Assembly: GCA_964246015.1 (NCBI GenBank)
Contig: CAXTPG010000006.1
Coordinates: forward strand, 15,468-79,467
Direction of reading: 5' to 3'
Origin: JBBROS01 sp964246015
GTDB lineage: Bacteria > Pseudomonadota > Alphaproteobacteria > Acetobacterales > Acetobacteraceae
DNA: 64,000 nt
Shown here: piece by piece, positions 8,014-16,475 of the stretch
Layout: the number at the start of each line of letters is the position of its first letter
How positions within the stretch are numbered: position 1 is the first letter of the stretch
Translations under genes and position numbers: made by a program
Notes under the pieces: model-generated
Told to the model about the DNA's origin: nothing
Seen by the model: only the letters and a program-made list of their open reading frames with translations
The model's database searches: none

Positions 8014-10637
8014 GCGGCCGGTTCCATCAAAGCGCGTCGGATCGCGCCCGAAACCGCGGCCCGGTGTGCCGCCGACAGCACGCTCATGTGGTCGCCCCCG
8101 ACGGCGACGACCTCCACATGCTCGGCAAGCTCTCCCCAGCCGAGATCCGCGGGCGTTCCCGCCGGGTGGTCGGTCGTGCGGATCACCAGCACCGGCGCGC
8201 GCAGCGTCCGGGCCGGTGGACTCCAGCCGGACGCCCAGGCGCTCGTCGCCTGAAAGCGGAGCTCGTGTGCGAGGTGATGGCCGGTCCAGTAGCCGATGTC
8301 CCCGGGGAGGCGCTCCAGTTGCCGCACGATCGGCGCACCGATCCGGCGCGCGAGCGGCCGCAACGGCGCGCTGCCCAGCAACCGCGCCAGGGCCATCCCG
8401 GACATCTCCTGCCTCACGCCGGGTCGACGCAGGCGGTGCAGCGACCACCAGGTTTCCTTGATCGACCCGGGAAGCTCCAGCACGTGCTTGCGTCCCGTGC
8501 TCCACCGTGGCGTCCGCATGTCGATCACGATCAACCGGTCGATACGGCGCCCCTCCGCCTCGAGCGCGAAGGCGGCGGCGGCGGCGACGTGGACCCCGAA
8601 GGAGTAGCCGACGAGAGTAAGCGGCCCTTCCGCCGCAATGGAGCGGATGTCGGCGAGCGCCGCCGCGACGATGCCATCCATCCCCATGCGGCCCTGAAGC
8701 ATCTCGCGCCACCCAGGATAGGCAAGCATGTCCATCCGTCCGGCCCCGAGGCACTCCGCCCGCAACCCCGCCAGCCCCGGCGTGTCGCCACGGGCACCTG
8801 CCAGCATGAAGATGCCGCTGCCCGCCGGGCGATGACCGACCAGCGCCTGATCGAGCGCACGCGCCATGCCCGCTGCGTCCGCATCCCCCCGGAACGCGTC
8901 CAGGGAAAGGCTGCGTCCGACACGGCTTTCCAGAGCGAAGACGAACGTCAGCAGCCGCAGTGAGTCGCCCGCGGAGTCGACGAAGCTGACCCCGGGCGCA
9001 GGCGGGGCGCCGAACACGCGAAGCCAGGCGATCGCGACCGCCCGCACCGAGGCCGGGCTGGCCTCCGGCGAGCGTGCCTGCGATCCCGCCGTGGAGCTCT
9101 GCGATGCTGCGGCGAGACGCGTCAGGGCCTCCCGGTCGATCTTGCCGCTCGGGTTGAGCGGCAGCCCAGCGACCTCGATCACGCGGGCCGGCAGATGCGC
9201 GGCGGGCAGGCTTGCGCGCAACCCCCGCGCGACCGCCTCCGCCACGGCATCACGACCCGGCACGGGTACGACGAACCCGACCAGCGACGCCGGACGCCCG
9301 TCTGCCTGCCGCACCAGTATGGCGGCCTCGGCCACATCCGGGAGCCGTCGCATCGCCGCCTCGATCAGCCCAGGATCGACGCGTTGCCCGTGTATCTTCA
9401 CGATGCGGTCTTCGCGCCCGGCGACGACCAGGCGCCCGGACGGGGTGCGCCGGGCGATGTCTCCGGTCCGGACCATGCGTCGGGACGGGTCGTCCGGGTC
9501 CATGTGCAGCCGGCCCGCGACAAGACGTCCGTCGATCCATTCGCCGATCGCGACGGCATGACCACGCACGACCACCGCACCAGGCTCGCCGTCCGGGACG
9601 GGACACCCATCCTCCCCCAGCAGAGTGACGGTGCTGCCCGGCAGCGGGACGCCGGAGGCGACAAGGACGGGGTCGTCGTCGAAGGCCGGATCGACCACCC
9701 AGTCGGCGATGCGGGCCTCCGTCGAGCTCAACGTGGCGTAGATTCGGCACGCCGGGGGCAGTGCCGCAGCGACCGCGTCCACGTCGTCGCGGAACAGCAC
9801 GTCGCCGCCGAGATGAACGAAGCGCAACCCGGCTATGGCGCGGGCCGCCCCGTTGGCGGACAGAAGCGCCTTCATCACCTGGGGTGGCGCGCGCAGGATG
9901 GTCACACGCGCCCGGGCGATGTCCGTCAGCACGCCGCCATGCCCGGCCGACCGCAGGTCGCTCAGCAGCAGCGCAGCCCCTGCGAGCAAGGCTTCGACAC
10001 GCAACAGATAGGCCGCGGCCGTGTGACCGGGCGCGATCGACAGGAGCACGTCCCCTTCGCCCAGACCGGTAAGCTCGACCTTATGCGGCACTGGCGCCAT
10101 CAAGGAGCGCTGGCTGTGCACGATACCCTTCGGGACGCCGGTGCTGCCAGACGTGAGGAGGATGACTGCCGGCGCGTCCAAATCGACGGTCGCGGGCACG
10201 GTAGGCTGGCCTGTCGCCACACAGTCCTCGTAGACGATGACCGGAAGGCCCAGCGCGGCTGCCATCGGCGCGTCGCCCGCCTGCACGAGAACGCCCGCGA
10301 GCCCCGTCGATGCGACGACGGAGGCGAGGAACGCGGGAGGCGCCCTCCGATCGAGCAACAGGTGCAGCCGGCCAGCTCTCAAGAGCCCGAACATCGCCAC
10401 GATGAAATCGGCGCCGTCCGGCAACAGGACGCCGATCGGTCCGGATGGAAACTCGGCCGCGACGATGGCGGCGCCCAGGCTCGCAGCCCGATCGGCCAGT
10501 TCGGCCCGGGTCACGACCCTTGTACCGTCCAGCACGGCGATCCGGTCCGGCGCGGCGGCGGCCAAGCGGGCGAGGCACGCCGCCAACGACAGATCGCGAG
10601 GCCTTCGCAACCCCGCCTTTGCCTCCACGGCGCGCAT
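8010..10637 (-). CDS. Single-module NRPS-like synthetase: adenylation, carrier and thioesterase domains
   Basis: An 875-residue enzyme with no condensation domain. Adenylation domain (about 15-515): A3 LLTSGSTGVPKG, A5 ATLSSTEAR, A7 RTGDIARR, A8 from GREDRIVKIHGQRVDP, A10 LNPSGKIDREAL with its Lys. Carrier domain (about 530-600): FVDSAGDSLRLL, with the Ser that carries phosphopantetheine. Thioesterase (about 615-875): GYSFG nucleophile, Asp in VIDMR, His in GGDHMS, so a full triad is visible. Aligned by eye, the A4 region (GHTAAAYLLRVEALL) lacks the Asp that usually holds an amino-acid alpha-amino group, so the substrate may be an aryl, keto or hydroxy acid. Similar A-T-TE enzymes in fungi dimerise aryl pyruvates. 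The product is unknown. Confidence 0.88.
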   Translation of the reverse strand: MRAVEAKAGLRRPRDLSLAACLARLAAAAPDRIAVLDGTRVVTRAELADRAASLGAAIVAAEFPSGPIGVLLPDGADFIVAMFGLLRAGRLHLLLDRRAPPAFLASVVASTGLAGVLVQAGDAPMAAALGLPVIVYEDCVATGQPTVPATVDLDAPAVILLTSGSTGVPKGIVHSQRSLMAPVPHKVELTGLGEGDVLLSIAPGHTAAAYLLRVEALLAGAALLLSDLRSAGHGGVLTDIARARVTILRAPPQVMKALLSANGAARAIAGLRFVHLGGDVLFRDDVDAVAAALPPACRIYATLSSTEARIADWVVDPAFDDDPVLVASGVPLPGSTVTLLGEDGCPVPDGEPGAVVVRGHAVAIGEWIDGRLVAGRLHMDPDDPSRRMVRTGDIARRTPSGRLVVAGREDRIVKIHGQRVDPGLIEAAMRRLPDVAEAAILVRQADGRPASLVGFVVPVPGRDAVAEAVARGLRASLPAAHLPARVIEVAGLPLNPSGKIDREALTRLAAASQSSTAGSQARSPEASPASVRAVAIAWLRVFGAPPAPGVSFVDSAGDSLRLLTFVFALESRVGRSLSLDAFRGDADAAGMARALDQALVGHRPAGSGIFMLAGARGDTPGLAGLRAECLGAGRMDMLAYPGWREMLQGRMGMDGIVAAALADIRSIAAEGPLTLVGYSFGVHVAAAAAFALEAEGRRIDRLIVIDMRTPRWSTGRKHVLELPGSIKETWWSLHRLRRPGVRQEMSGMALARLLGSAPLRPLARRIGAPIVRQLERLPGDIGYWTGHHLAHELRFQATSAWASGWSPPARTLRAPVLVIRTTDHPAGTPADLGWGELAEHVEVVAVGGDHMSVLSAAHRAAVSGAIRRALMEPAA

Positions 10638-10768
10638 CCCTGTTCAGCTCCGAGTTCTATGCGTGCGGTTGCCAGAACCGAATGTGTGGCCACCCGTGGG
10701 CGCGTTATCGAACGGCTTCTACCATTCTATCACGAACAGTTGAAAGTGGGCGCTGTTGGGCACCGGCC

Positions 10769-11404
10769 TCATCGCCGCAGCACCGGGGCCGCCCCCCGCT
10801 TCTCCCATCCGGCCCGCTCCAGCTCCGGCGTGCTGCTCGCCTCCTCCGGCCAACCCAGGCAGAGATAGGCGACAAAACGCCACGTCGGCGGAACGTCGAG
10901 CGCCGAGAGCACGTCTGCGGGGTCCAGGATCGAAACCCAGCCGACCCCGACGTTCTCTGCCCGTGCCGTGAGCCACAGGGTGTGAACGGCGAGCACAGCG
11001 GAATAGGCCACGGTCTCCGGCTGCATGCGCCGGCCAAGCCCGTGACCCTGGGCCGGATCCGGATCGACGCAGACAGCCAGGTGGCACGGCGCATCCTCCA
11101 ACCCGGCCAGCTTCAATCGGGCATAGAGGCCACCACGATCCTCACCCTGAGCCGCCAGGGCCTCGGCGTTGCAGCGCTCGAAGCTTACACGGACCGCGTC
11201 GCGCCGGACCGGGTCATCGACCGTGATGAAGCGCCATGGCTGGCTCAGCCCGACCGACGGTGCCGTGTTGGCGACGTCGATCAGGTGGTCCAGCAGGCCG
11301 TCCGGCATAGGGTCGCGCCGAAAGCGGCGGACGTCCCGCCGCCACTCGAACAATTGTGCAAGCTGGTTCCGGAAGGTGGGGTCGAAGCGGGGGGGCGGCG
11401 TCAT
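10769..11404 (-). CDS. bluB: 5,6-dimethylbenzimidazole synthase (BluB), nitroreductase fold
   Basis: Flavin-destroying enzyme that makes 5,6-dimethylbenzimidazole, the lower ligand of cobalamin, from FMNH2 and oxygen. The 211-residue protein has the BluB-specific stretches FEWRRDVRRFRRDP, APSVGLSQPWRF, SFERCNAEALAAQ, GHGLGRRMQPET, GVGWVSILDP and CLGWPEE, which separate it from ordinary nitroreductases. The ATG overlaps the upstream phosphatase stop. No other cobalamin gene is visible here, and 131 bases separate it from the downstream synthetase. An alternative is that this copy modifies a flavin or the NRPS product, but the motif match is close. Confidence 0.88.
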   Translation of the reverse strand: MTPPPRFDPTFRNQLAQLFEWRRDVRRFRRDPMPDGLLDHLIDVANTAPSVGLSQPWRFITVDDPVRRDAVRVSFERCNAEALAAQGEDRGGLYARLKLAGLEDAPCHLAVCVDPDPAQGHGLGRRMQPETVAYSAVLAVHTLWLTARAENVGVGWVSILDPADVLSALDVPPTWRFVAYLCLGWPEEASSTPELERAGWEKRGAAPVLRR

Positions 11405-12060
11405 TCCCGCCGCAGGACGTGGTCCGTGATGAAGCTGGCGAGTCCGTTTGCGACGAAATCGCGTTTCAGGCCGGCCTCGTCATACTCGTCCCGCACCCAG
11501 TCGGTGAACGCCATTCGCCCCTCTCCCTGCGCCGCATAGAGGTGGAAGAACGCATCCAGGATACCGGTGCGCGCCTGCTGCCAGTGCCCGAACCGCCATG
11601 AAAGCTGCTTCAGGGCCTGGGCTGCGGTGCCACCATCGAACAGGATCGCGAGACCGCTCGCCAGCCCGGCCCGATCGGCGCCCGACTTGCAGTGCATCAG
11701 CGCCGGCCCGTCGAGAGTACCCCATATGTCATGGAAGCGCAGGATGCGGTCCCGGTGCGGCGCGCCGCGGCTTTCGAACGCCATGTCGATGTGGCGCAAC
11801 CCCAGCCGCTCCGCGGCCTGCCGGGACAGCGCGTCCGAGCCGCAGAAGCGCCGCCCGCGCAGGTTGATGAGGGTGGTCAGCCCGAAGCGGCGCTTGGCGG
11901 CCGCAAGCTGCCCGGGGGTCGGGTGGTTGCTGCGATACAGGCGGCCCGGGATGACGGGCGCCATGTTGGTCCAGACCAGGCGGAACATCGCGTGGTCCAC
12001 AAACAGGCTGTCGCGCCAGGCGGCGCCGCGCTGCGTCCCGATGTCGCCGCGGAAGGCCAT
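11401..12060 (-). CDS. Dual-specificity/tyrosine phosphatase-like protein
   Basis: A Cys-based phosphatase of 219 residues. The P-loop Cys-x5-Arg is complete in MHCKSGADRAG. An upstream segment PGRLYRSNHPTPGQL followed by LTTLINLRG is typical of bacterial fused-DSP/Siw14-like phosphatases. There is no signal peptide, so it should be cytosolic. Substrates in this group include phosphoproteins, inositol pyrophosphates and phospholipid precursors; nothing here decides among them. It starts 15 bases after sdhB and overlaps bluB by 4 bases, so it links the sdh operon to the bluB/synthetase genes. Confidence 0.78.
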   Translation of the reverse strand: MAFRGDIGTQRGAAWRDSLFVDHAMFRLVWTNMAPVIPGRLYRSNHPTPGQLAAAKRRFGLTTLINLRGRRFCGSDALSRQAAERLGLRHIDMAFESRGAPHRDRILRFHDIWGTLDGPALMHCKSGADRAGLASGLAILFDGGTAAQALKQLSWRFGHWQQARTGILDAFFHLYAAQGEGRMAFTDWVRDEYDEAGLKRDFVANGLASFITDHVLRRE

Positions 12061-12075
12061 GGCCGCGCTAGCTGG

Positions 12076-12858
12076 TCATCCCTTCCGGTCCACGAGCAAC
12101 TGCTTGATCTCGCCGATCGCCTGCGCCGGGTTCAGCCCCTTGGGGCAGGTCTGGGTGCAGTTCATGATCGTGTGGCAGCGATACAGCTTGTAGGGGTCCT
12201 CCAGCGCGTCCAGCCGGTCGCCCGTCGCCTCGTCACGGCTGTCGGCGATCCAGCGATAGGCCTGCAGCAGCACGGCCGGGCCCAGGTAGCGGTCGCCGTT
12301 CCACCAGTAGCTGGGGCAGGACGTCGTGCAGCAGAAGCACAGGATGCACTCCCACATGCCATCCAGCTTGCTGCGCTCCTCCTTGGATTGCAGCCGCTCG
12401 GCGTCCGGCGGCGGCGGCGTGTCGGCCTTGAGCCACGGCTCGACGCTGCGGAGCTGCGCGTAGGCTTGGCTCAGGTCCGGCACCAGGTCCTTCACGACCG
12501 CCATGTGCGGCAGCGGGTAGATCCGTACGTCGCCGGCCACGTCGTCATGCGCCTTGAGGCAGGCGAGCGTGTTGCCGCCGTCGATGTTCATCGCGCAGGA
12601 CCCGCAGATCCCCTCCCGGCAGGACCGGCGGAACGTGAGCGTCGGATCGACCTCGTTCTTGATGTAGATCAGCGCGTCGAGCACCATGGGCCCGACCAGG
12701 TCCATGTCCAGCTCATAGCTGTCGACGCGCGGGTTCTGCCCGTCATCGGGATTCCAGCGATAGATGCTGAACGTCTTGGTCCGGCTGGCGCCCGGCGCAG
12801 CCTTGTGCGTGGCGCCGGCGCCGATGCGGCTGTTCTTGGGCAGGGTGAAGGTGGCCAT
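12076..12858 (-). CDS. sdhB: Succinate dehydrogenase iron-sulfur subunit
   Basis: Electron-transfer subunit of complex II in the TCA cycle and respiratory chain. Cys ligands are visible for [2Fe-2S] in CREGICGSCAMN and GNTLAC, and for the [4Fe-4S] and [3Fe-4S] clusters in ECILCFCCTTSCPSYW and CHTIMNCTQTCP. The 260-residue length is normal. ATG at 12858, preceded by AGGA, was chosen because the protein starts MATFTLPKN there; the open frame upstream runs into sdhA. It is the last sdh gene, 8 bases after sdhA. Confidence 0.97.
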   Translation of the reverse strand: MATFTLPKNSRIGAGATHKAAPGASRTKTFSIYRWNPDDGQNPRVDSYELDMDLVGPMVLDALIYIKNEVDPTLTFRRSCREGICGSCAMNIDGGNTLACLKAHDDVAGDVRIYPLPHMAVVKDLVPDLSQAYAQLRSVEPWLKADTPPPPDAERLQSKEERSKLDGMWECILCFCCTTSCPSYWWNGDRYLGPAVLLQAYRWIADSRDEATGDRLDALEDPYKLYRCHTIMNCTQTCPKGLNPAQAIGEIKQLLVDRKG

Positions 12859-12866
12859 TTTCGTTC

Positions 12867-14678
12867 CTAGTACACCCGCTTCTTCGGCGGAAAAACGGAA
12901 ACCTCGTTCGTCAGCGTCACCATCTTCACCTCTCGGTAACCCAGCTCCACGTCCCCCTTCTCGTCGCACCAGGCCAGCGTGTGCTTCATCCACGTCTCGT
13001 CGTCGCGGTCCGGGAAGTCGTCATGCGCGTGGGCGCCGCGGCTCTCCTGCCGGTTCTCCGCGCTGACCATCGTCGTCATCGCGTTGCCCATCAGATTGTC
13101 GAACTCCAGCGCCTCAACCAGGTCGCTGTTCCACACCAGGCTGCGGTCGGACACGCTCATGTCCGCCATCCCCGACCACAGGCCCCGCATCTTGCCGACG
13201 CCTTCCTTCAGGCTGTCGCTGTTGCGGTACACGGCGGCGTGCTGCTGCATCACCTTTTGCAGCTCGTGCCGCATCGCACTGACCCGCGTGCCGCCCGTCG
13301 CATTCCGCGTCCGGTCGAACCGCGCCAGCGCGTTGTCGCCGGCGCCGGGGGGCAAGGGCGCCTGGGACGCGCCGGGCTTGATGATCTCCGCCGCCCGATG
13401 CGCCGCGGCCCGCCCGAACACCACCAGATCGAGCAGCGAGTTGGTGCCCAGCCGGTTCGCTCCGTGCACCGACACGCAGGCCGCCTCGCCCACCGCCATC
13501 AGCCCGGGGACGATCGCGTCGGGGTCCCGCGCGGTGGGGCGCAGCACCTCGGTGCGGTAGTTCGTGGGAATGCCGCCCATGTTGTAGTGGACGGTCGGCA
13601 GCACCGGGATCGGCTCCTTCGTCACGTCGACGCCGGCGAACACCTTCGCCGTCTCGCTGATCCCCGGCAGCCGCTCGTGCAGCAGCTCGGCGCCCAGATG
13701 CTCCAGATGCAGGTGGATGTGGTCCTTGTTCGGTCCCACGCCCCGGCCCGCGTTGATCTCCAGCGTCATGCTGCGGCTCACCACGTCACGGCTGGCCAGG
13801 TCCTTCGCGGTCGGCGCATAGCGCTCCATGAACCGCTCGCCCTCGGAGTTGGTGAGGTAGCCCCCCTCCCCCCGGCTGCCCTCGGTGATCAGGCAGCCCG
13901 AACCGTAGATGCCGGTGGGGTGGAACTGCACGAACTCCATGTCCTGCATCGGGATGCCGGCACGGATCGCCATCCCGTTGCCGTCGCCGGTGCACGTATG
14001 CGCGCTGGTGCACGAGAAGTAGGCACGCCCGTACCCGCCCGTCGCCAGCACCACGGACTGCGCGCGGAACCGGTGCATCGTCCCGTCATCCAGCGACCAG
14101 GCCATCACGCCGCGGCACGCGCCGTCCTCGTCCATGATCAGGTCGAGGGCGATGTATTCGACGAAGAACTCGACCTCGTGCTTCAGGCTCTGCTGATACA
14201 GGGTGTGCAGGATGGCGTGTCCGGTGCGGTCGGCGGCGGCGCAGGCGCGCATGGCCGGGGTCTTGCCGTACTCCTTCATGTGGCCGCCGAAGGGGCGCTG
14301 ATAGATGCGCCCGTCCTCGGTCCGGCTGAACGGCACGCCGTAATGCTCCAGCTCGTACACGGCCGGGATCGCCTCCCGGCACATGTATTCGATGGCGTCC
14401 TGGTCGCCCAGCCAGTCCGACCCTTTCACGGTGTCGTACATGTGCCAGCGCCAATCGTCCTCGCCCATGTTGCCCAGCGCGGCGCCGATGCCGCCCTGCG
14501 CCGCGACGGTGTGGCTGCGCGTGGGGAACACCTTCGTCAGGCACGCCGTCCGCAGCCCCGCCGCCCCCATCCCCAACGTCGCGCGCAGCCCGGCCCCGCC
14601 GGCGCCCACCACCACCACGTCATACGTGTGGTCGATGACCGTATACGCCCGGCCCGCCGGATTGGAGATCGCGTTCAT
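12867..14678 (-). CDS. sdhA: Succinate dehydrogenase flavoprotein subunit
   Basis: Oxidises succinate to fumarate. The dinucleotide fold is VVVVGAGGAGLRATLGM near residue 20. The His that binds FAD covalently is in RSHTVAAQGGIGAALG. Active-site segments include ATGGYGRAYFSCTSAH, FVQFHPTGIYGSG, ITEGSRGEGG and VHGANRLGTNSLLDL. The 603-residue length is standard for alphaproteobacteria. It sits 10 bases after sdhD and 8 bases before sdhB. Confidence 0.98.
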   Translation of the reverse strand: MNAISNPAGRAYTVIDHTYDVVVVGAGGAGLRATLGMGAAGLRTACLTKVFPTRSHTVAAQGGIGAALGNMGEDDWRWHMYDTVKGSDWLGDQDAIEYMCREAIPAVYELEHYGVPFSRTEDGRIYQRPFGGHMKEYGKTPAMRACAAADRTGHAILHTLYQQSLKHEVEFFVEYIALDLIMDEDGACRGVMAWSLDDGTMHRFRAQSVVLATGGYGRAYFSCTSAHTCTGDGNGMAIRAGIPMQDMEFVQFHPTGIYGSGCLITEGSRGEGGYLTNSEGERFMERYAPTAKDLASRDVVSRSMTLEINAGRGVGPNKDHIHLHLEHLGAELLHERLPGISETAKVFAGVDVTKEPIPVLPTVHYNMGGIPTNYRTEVLRPTARDPDAIVPGLMAVGEAACVSVHGANRLGTNSLLDLVVFGRAAAHRAAEIIKPGASQAPLPPGAGDNALARFDRTRNATGGTRVSAMRHELQKVMQQHAAVYRNSDSLKEGVGKMRGLWSGMADMSVSDRSLVWNSDLVEALEFDNLMGNAMTTMVSAENRQESRGAHAHDDFPDRDDETWMKHTLAWCDEKGDVELGYREVKMVTLTNEVSVFPPKKRVY

Positions 14679-14688
14679 GTCCCGTCCC

Positions 14689-15087
14689 TCACCAAAGCGC
14701 CAGCTTCAACACGGCCAGCGCCGCCAACAATCCCAGCAGCCCGCAGGCCGCCTTCGTCAAAAGGATGCCGATCGTCATCGCCCACTTCGCGTTCACATAG
14801 TCTTCCAGCACGACCTGGATGCCCAGCGCCATGTGGTGGAACGTCATGCCGATCAAGGCCAGCAGCAGCGCCGCGTTCCACGGCCGCCCCGCCCAGATCA
14901 CCACATCCTCCTGATGCGCGCCCACCAGCCGCAGCATGCTGAACACGAACCACAGCGTCAGCGGCACGAGCGCGATCGCCGTCACCCGCTCCGCATACCA
15001 GTGATGCACGCCGGACTTCGCGGACCCTGTCCCGCGCACGCGCCCCAACTGGCTGCGCCGCACCTGGATCGAAAGTGGTTGCTCCAT
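14689..15087 (-). CDS. sdhD: Succinate dehydrogenase membrane anchor subunit
   Basis: Small hydrophobic anchor of 132 residues with three membrane helices. With SdhC it binds heme b and ubiquinone. The SdhD pattern is visible as GSAKSGVHHWYAERVTAI at the first helix and FHHMALGIQVVLEDYV in the second. That second segment carries the candidate heme His and the Asp-Tyr of the quinone site. ATG at 15087 was preferred to a start 13 residues upstream because it begins MEQPLSIQVRR and leaves 5 bases after sdhC. Confidence 0.92.
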   Translation of the reverse strand: MEQPLSIQVRRSQLGRVRGTGSAKSGVHHWYAERVTAIALVPLTLWFVFSMLRLVGAHQEDVVIWAGRPWNAALLLALIGMTFHHMALGIQVVLEDYVNAKWAMTIGILLTKAACGLLGLLAALAVLKLALW

Positions 15088-15092
15088 CGCCC

Positions 15093-15530
15093 TCAACCCC
15101 GCAACAGCACCAGGCCCACGACCCACACCAGGATGGTGCAGACCGCGGTCGCGATGATCGCCGCCCAGCCCGTCATGTGGGTGCGCTCAAGCTCGAACCC
15201 CCATCCCGCGTCCCAGGCCAGATGCCGCAGACCCCCGAAGAAGTGGTAGAACAACGACGCCGTCCAGCCGAACAGCATGAACAGCCCGACCGGCGAGCCG
15301 ATGAACCACTGCACCCGGTCGAACGCCTGCGGTCCCGTCGCGGCCGCCACCAGCCACCACACCAGCAGGATGGTGCCCGCCGATGCCGCCAGCCCCGTCA
15401 CCCGGTTCATGATGGACAGGATGGACGTCAACTGCGGCCGGTACACCTGCAGGTGCGGCGACAGCGGTCGGCGCACCAGGCGCCCGTCGCTGGCGTGCGC
15501 CACCATCAGCGCGTCGCGGACTTCTTTCAT
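15093..15530 (-). CDS. sdhC: Succinate dehydrogenase cytochrome b556 subunit
   Basis: Cytochrome subunit of complex II, 145 residues, three membrane helices. RRPLSPHLQVYRPQL and SIMNRVTGLAASAG form the quinone-site signature (Ser/Arg), and FGGLRHLAWD carries the heme ligand His. ATG at 15530 follows GGAG at a good distance; a 35-residue longer reading has no resemblance to the family. It is the first gene of sdhCDAB, so the operon promoter should lie in the 108 bases between it and the toxin-like gene. Confidence 0.94.
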   Translation of the reverse strand: MKEVRDALMVAHASDGRLVRRPLSPHLQVYRPQLTSILSIMNRVTGLAASAGTILLVWWLVAAATGPQAFDRVQWFIGSPVGLFMLFGWTASLFYHFFGGLRHLAWDAGWGFELERTHMTGWAAIIATAVCTILVWVVGLVLLRG

Positions 15531-15638
15531 CGCTGCTCCGGTCCTGGCGGTCTCTGTCGTCCCGCCGTTCGTATCGGCAGACGTGGGCAGGGTCAACGAG
15601 AGTGCAACCGCACTGCACCATTCCGTGGCATGCAATGC

Positions 15639-16040
15639 TCAGCCGCCGCGCATCTGGATCAGTTCACGCCGGCGCGTGGCGAGCGTGGTCGCTATCCGAA
15701 CCAACTCGTCCTGCAACGCGGGCGGGGCGATGGCGATGATCCCCGGACTTGCATGCCCAAGGTCCGGGAACCAGGCCGCAGTCAGTGGCAGGTTCGCGAG
15801 TATGTCGAGCCGCATGACAAAGGCCCGCGACTGGTTGAGGTCCGCCGCTTCCGCGATGGTGAAAAATCGCGCGCCGTGCGGCAACGGGACGCCTGTGGGC
15901 CAGGGCTGGGACGTGGTGTAGGCGACGATGACCCGCGACCCCGCTCCGGTGAGAATGTAGCCGATGTGGATCGGCCCGGGACTGCGGGGCGCCTCATGGG
16001 TCGGGAACAACACGCGTGCGAACGCACCTGGGGGCAGCAC
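15639..16040 (-). CDS. Candidate PemK/MazF-like toxin of a type II toxin-antitoxin pair
   Basis: A 133-residue protein starting with GTG 6 bases after the upstream antitoxin-like gene. It resembles the PemK/MazF barrel: an early GAFARVLFPTHEA segment, GYILTGAGSRVIVAYTTSQ (compare the usual RPVLVL...TSQ), then FVMRLDILANLPLTAAWFP. MazF-like toxins are mRNA interferases. The match is by pattern only and the usual Arg and Ser/Thr catalytic pair is not certain. The small size, order (antitoxin first) and tight spacing support the call. Confidence 0.55.
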   Translation of the reverse strand: MLPPGAFARVLFPTHEAPRSPGPIHIGYILTGAGSRVIVAYTTSQPWPTGVPLPHGARFFTIAEAADLNQSRAFVMRLDILANLPLTAAWFPDLGHASPGIIAIAPPALQDELVRIATTLATRRRELIQMRGG

Positions 16041-16046
16041 GGCCCG

Positions 16047-16376
16047 TCAATCGAGACCGGGGATGGACCACAACTCGACGGTCAGCGCCTGGCGCCTCGC
16101 ATACGCGTCGTCCGACTCGCCTTCGCTACGCTGCACGTCGGATGGCTCGATCGGCGACGGGGGGCCAGGGGCGACGAACATCGTGATCACACGGGAGGCC
16201 TCGTCGCGCATGGCCATATCCCTGGCCAGGGTGGTTTCGACGTAGTTGGTCAGGCTGCGGTTGTCGGCAGCAGCGAGCGCCTGCAACCGCTTGGCCTGCT
16301 CGGGATCAAGCCGCACGGTGATCGCAACCTTCGCGGACCCCCGGGGAATCGAACGGTTGCCGGACACGTTTGGCAT
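16047..16376 (-). CDS. Candidate ribbon-helix-helix antitoxin
   Basis: A 109-residue protein whose middle reads VAITVRLDPEQAKRLQALA followed by SLTNYVETTLARDMA, a typical ribbon-helix-helix DNA-binding unit (residues about 17-55). The rest, about 50 residues, would be the toxin-binding tail and contains MFVAPGPPSP and acidic stretches. It is transcribed just before the toxin-like gene and divergently from the acyl-CoA dehydrogenase-like gene. RHH antitoxins usually repress their own promoter. Confidence 0.62.
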   Translation of the reverse strand: MPNVSGNRSIPRGSAKVAITVRLDPEQAKRLQALAAADNRSLTNYVETTLARDMAMRDEASRVITMFVAPGPPSPIEPSDVQRSEGESDDAYARRQALTVELWSIPGLD

Positions 16377-16395
16377 CCGAACAAGATGATGCGTT

Positions 16396-16411
16396 TTGCA
16401 AGAGAATGCAA
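16396..16411. promoter_or_regulatory. Short palindrome in the divergent promoter region of the antitoxin-like gene
   Basis: TTGCA / TGCAA inverted repeat with a 6-base AGAGAA spacer, in the 99-base gap between the antitoxin-like gene and the plus-strand dehydrogenase-like gene. The location suits an autoregulatory operator of the RHH protein, but 5-base arms are weak evidence. Confidence 0.3.
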
Positions 16412-16475
16412 GCAGCCGTCCCGCCTTGGCAGACCCCCGTCAAACCGGCTTAGCTCCATCCCCGAAGGAGCAACG

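Noticed and set aside
10638..10768. Cobalamin riboswitch linked to bluB
   Set aside because: This 131-base gap lies downstream of bluB, not in front of it, and bluB itself overlaps the preceding gene. No B12-box-like sequence was recognised.
13000..14942. A 650-codon plus-strand frame opposite sdhA
   Set aside because: Mirror of a highly conserved gene; no domain of its own.
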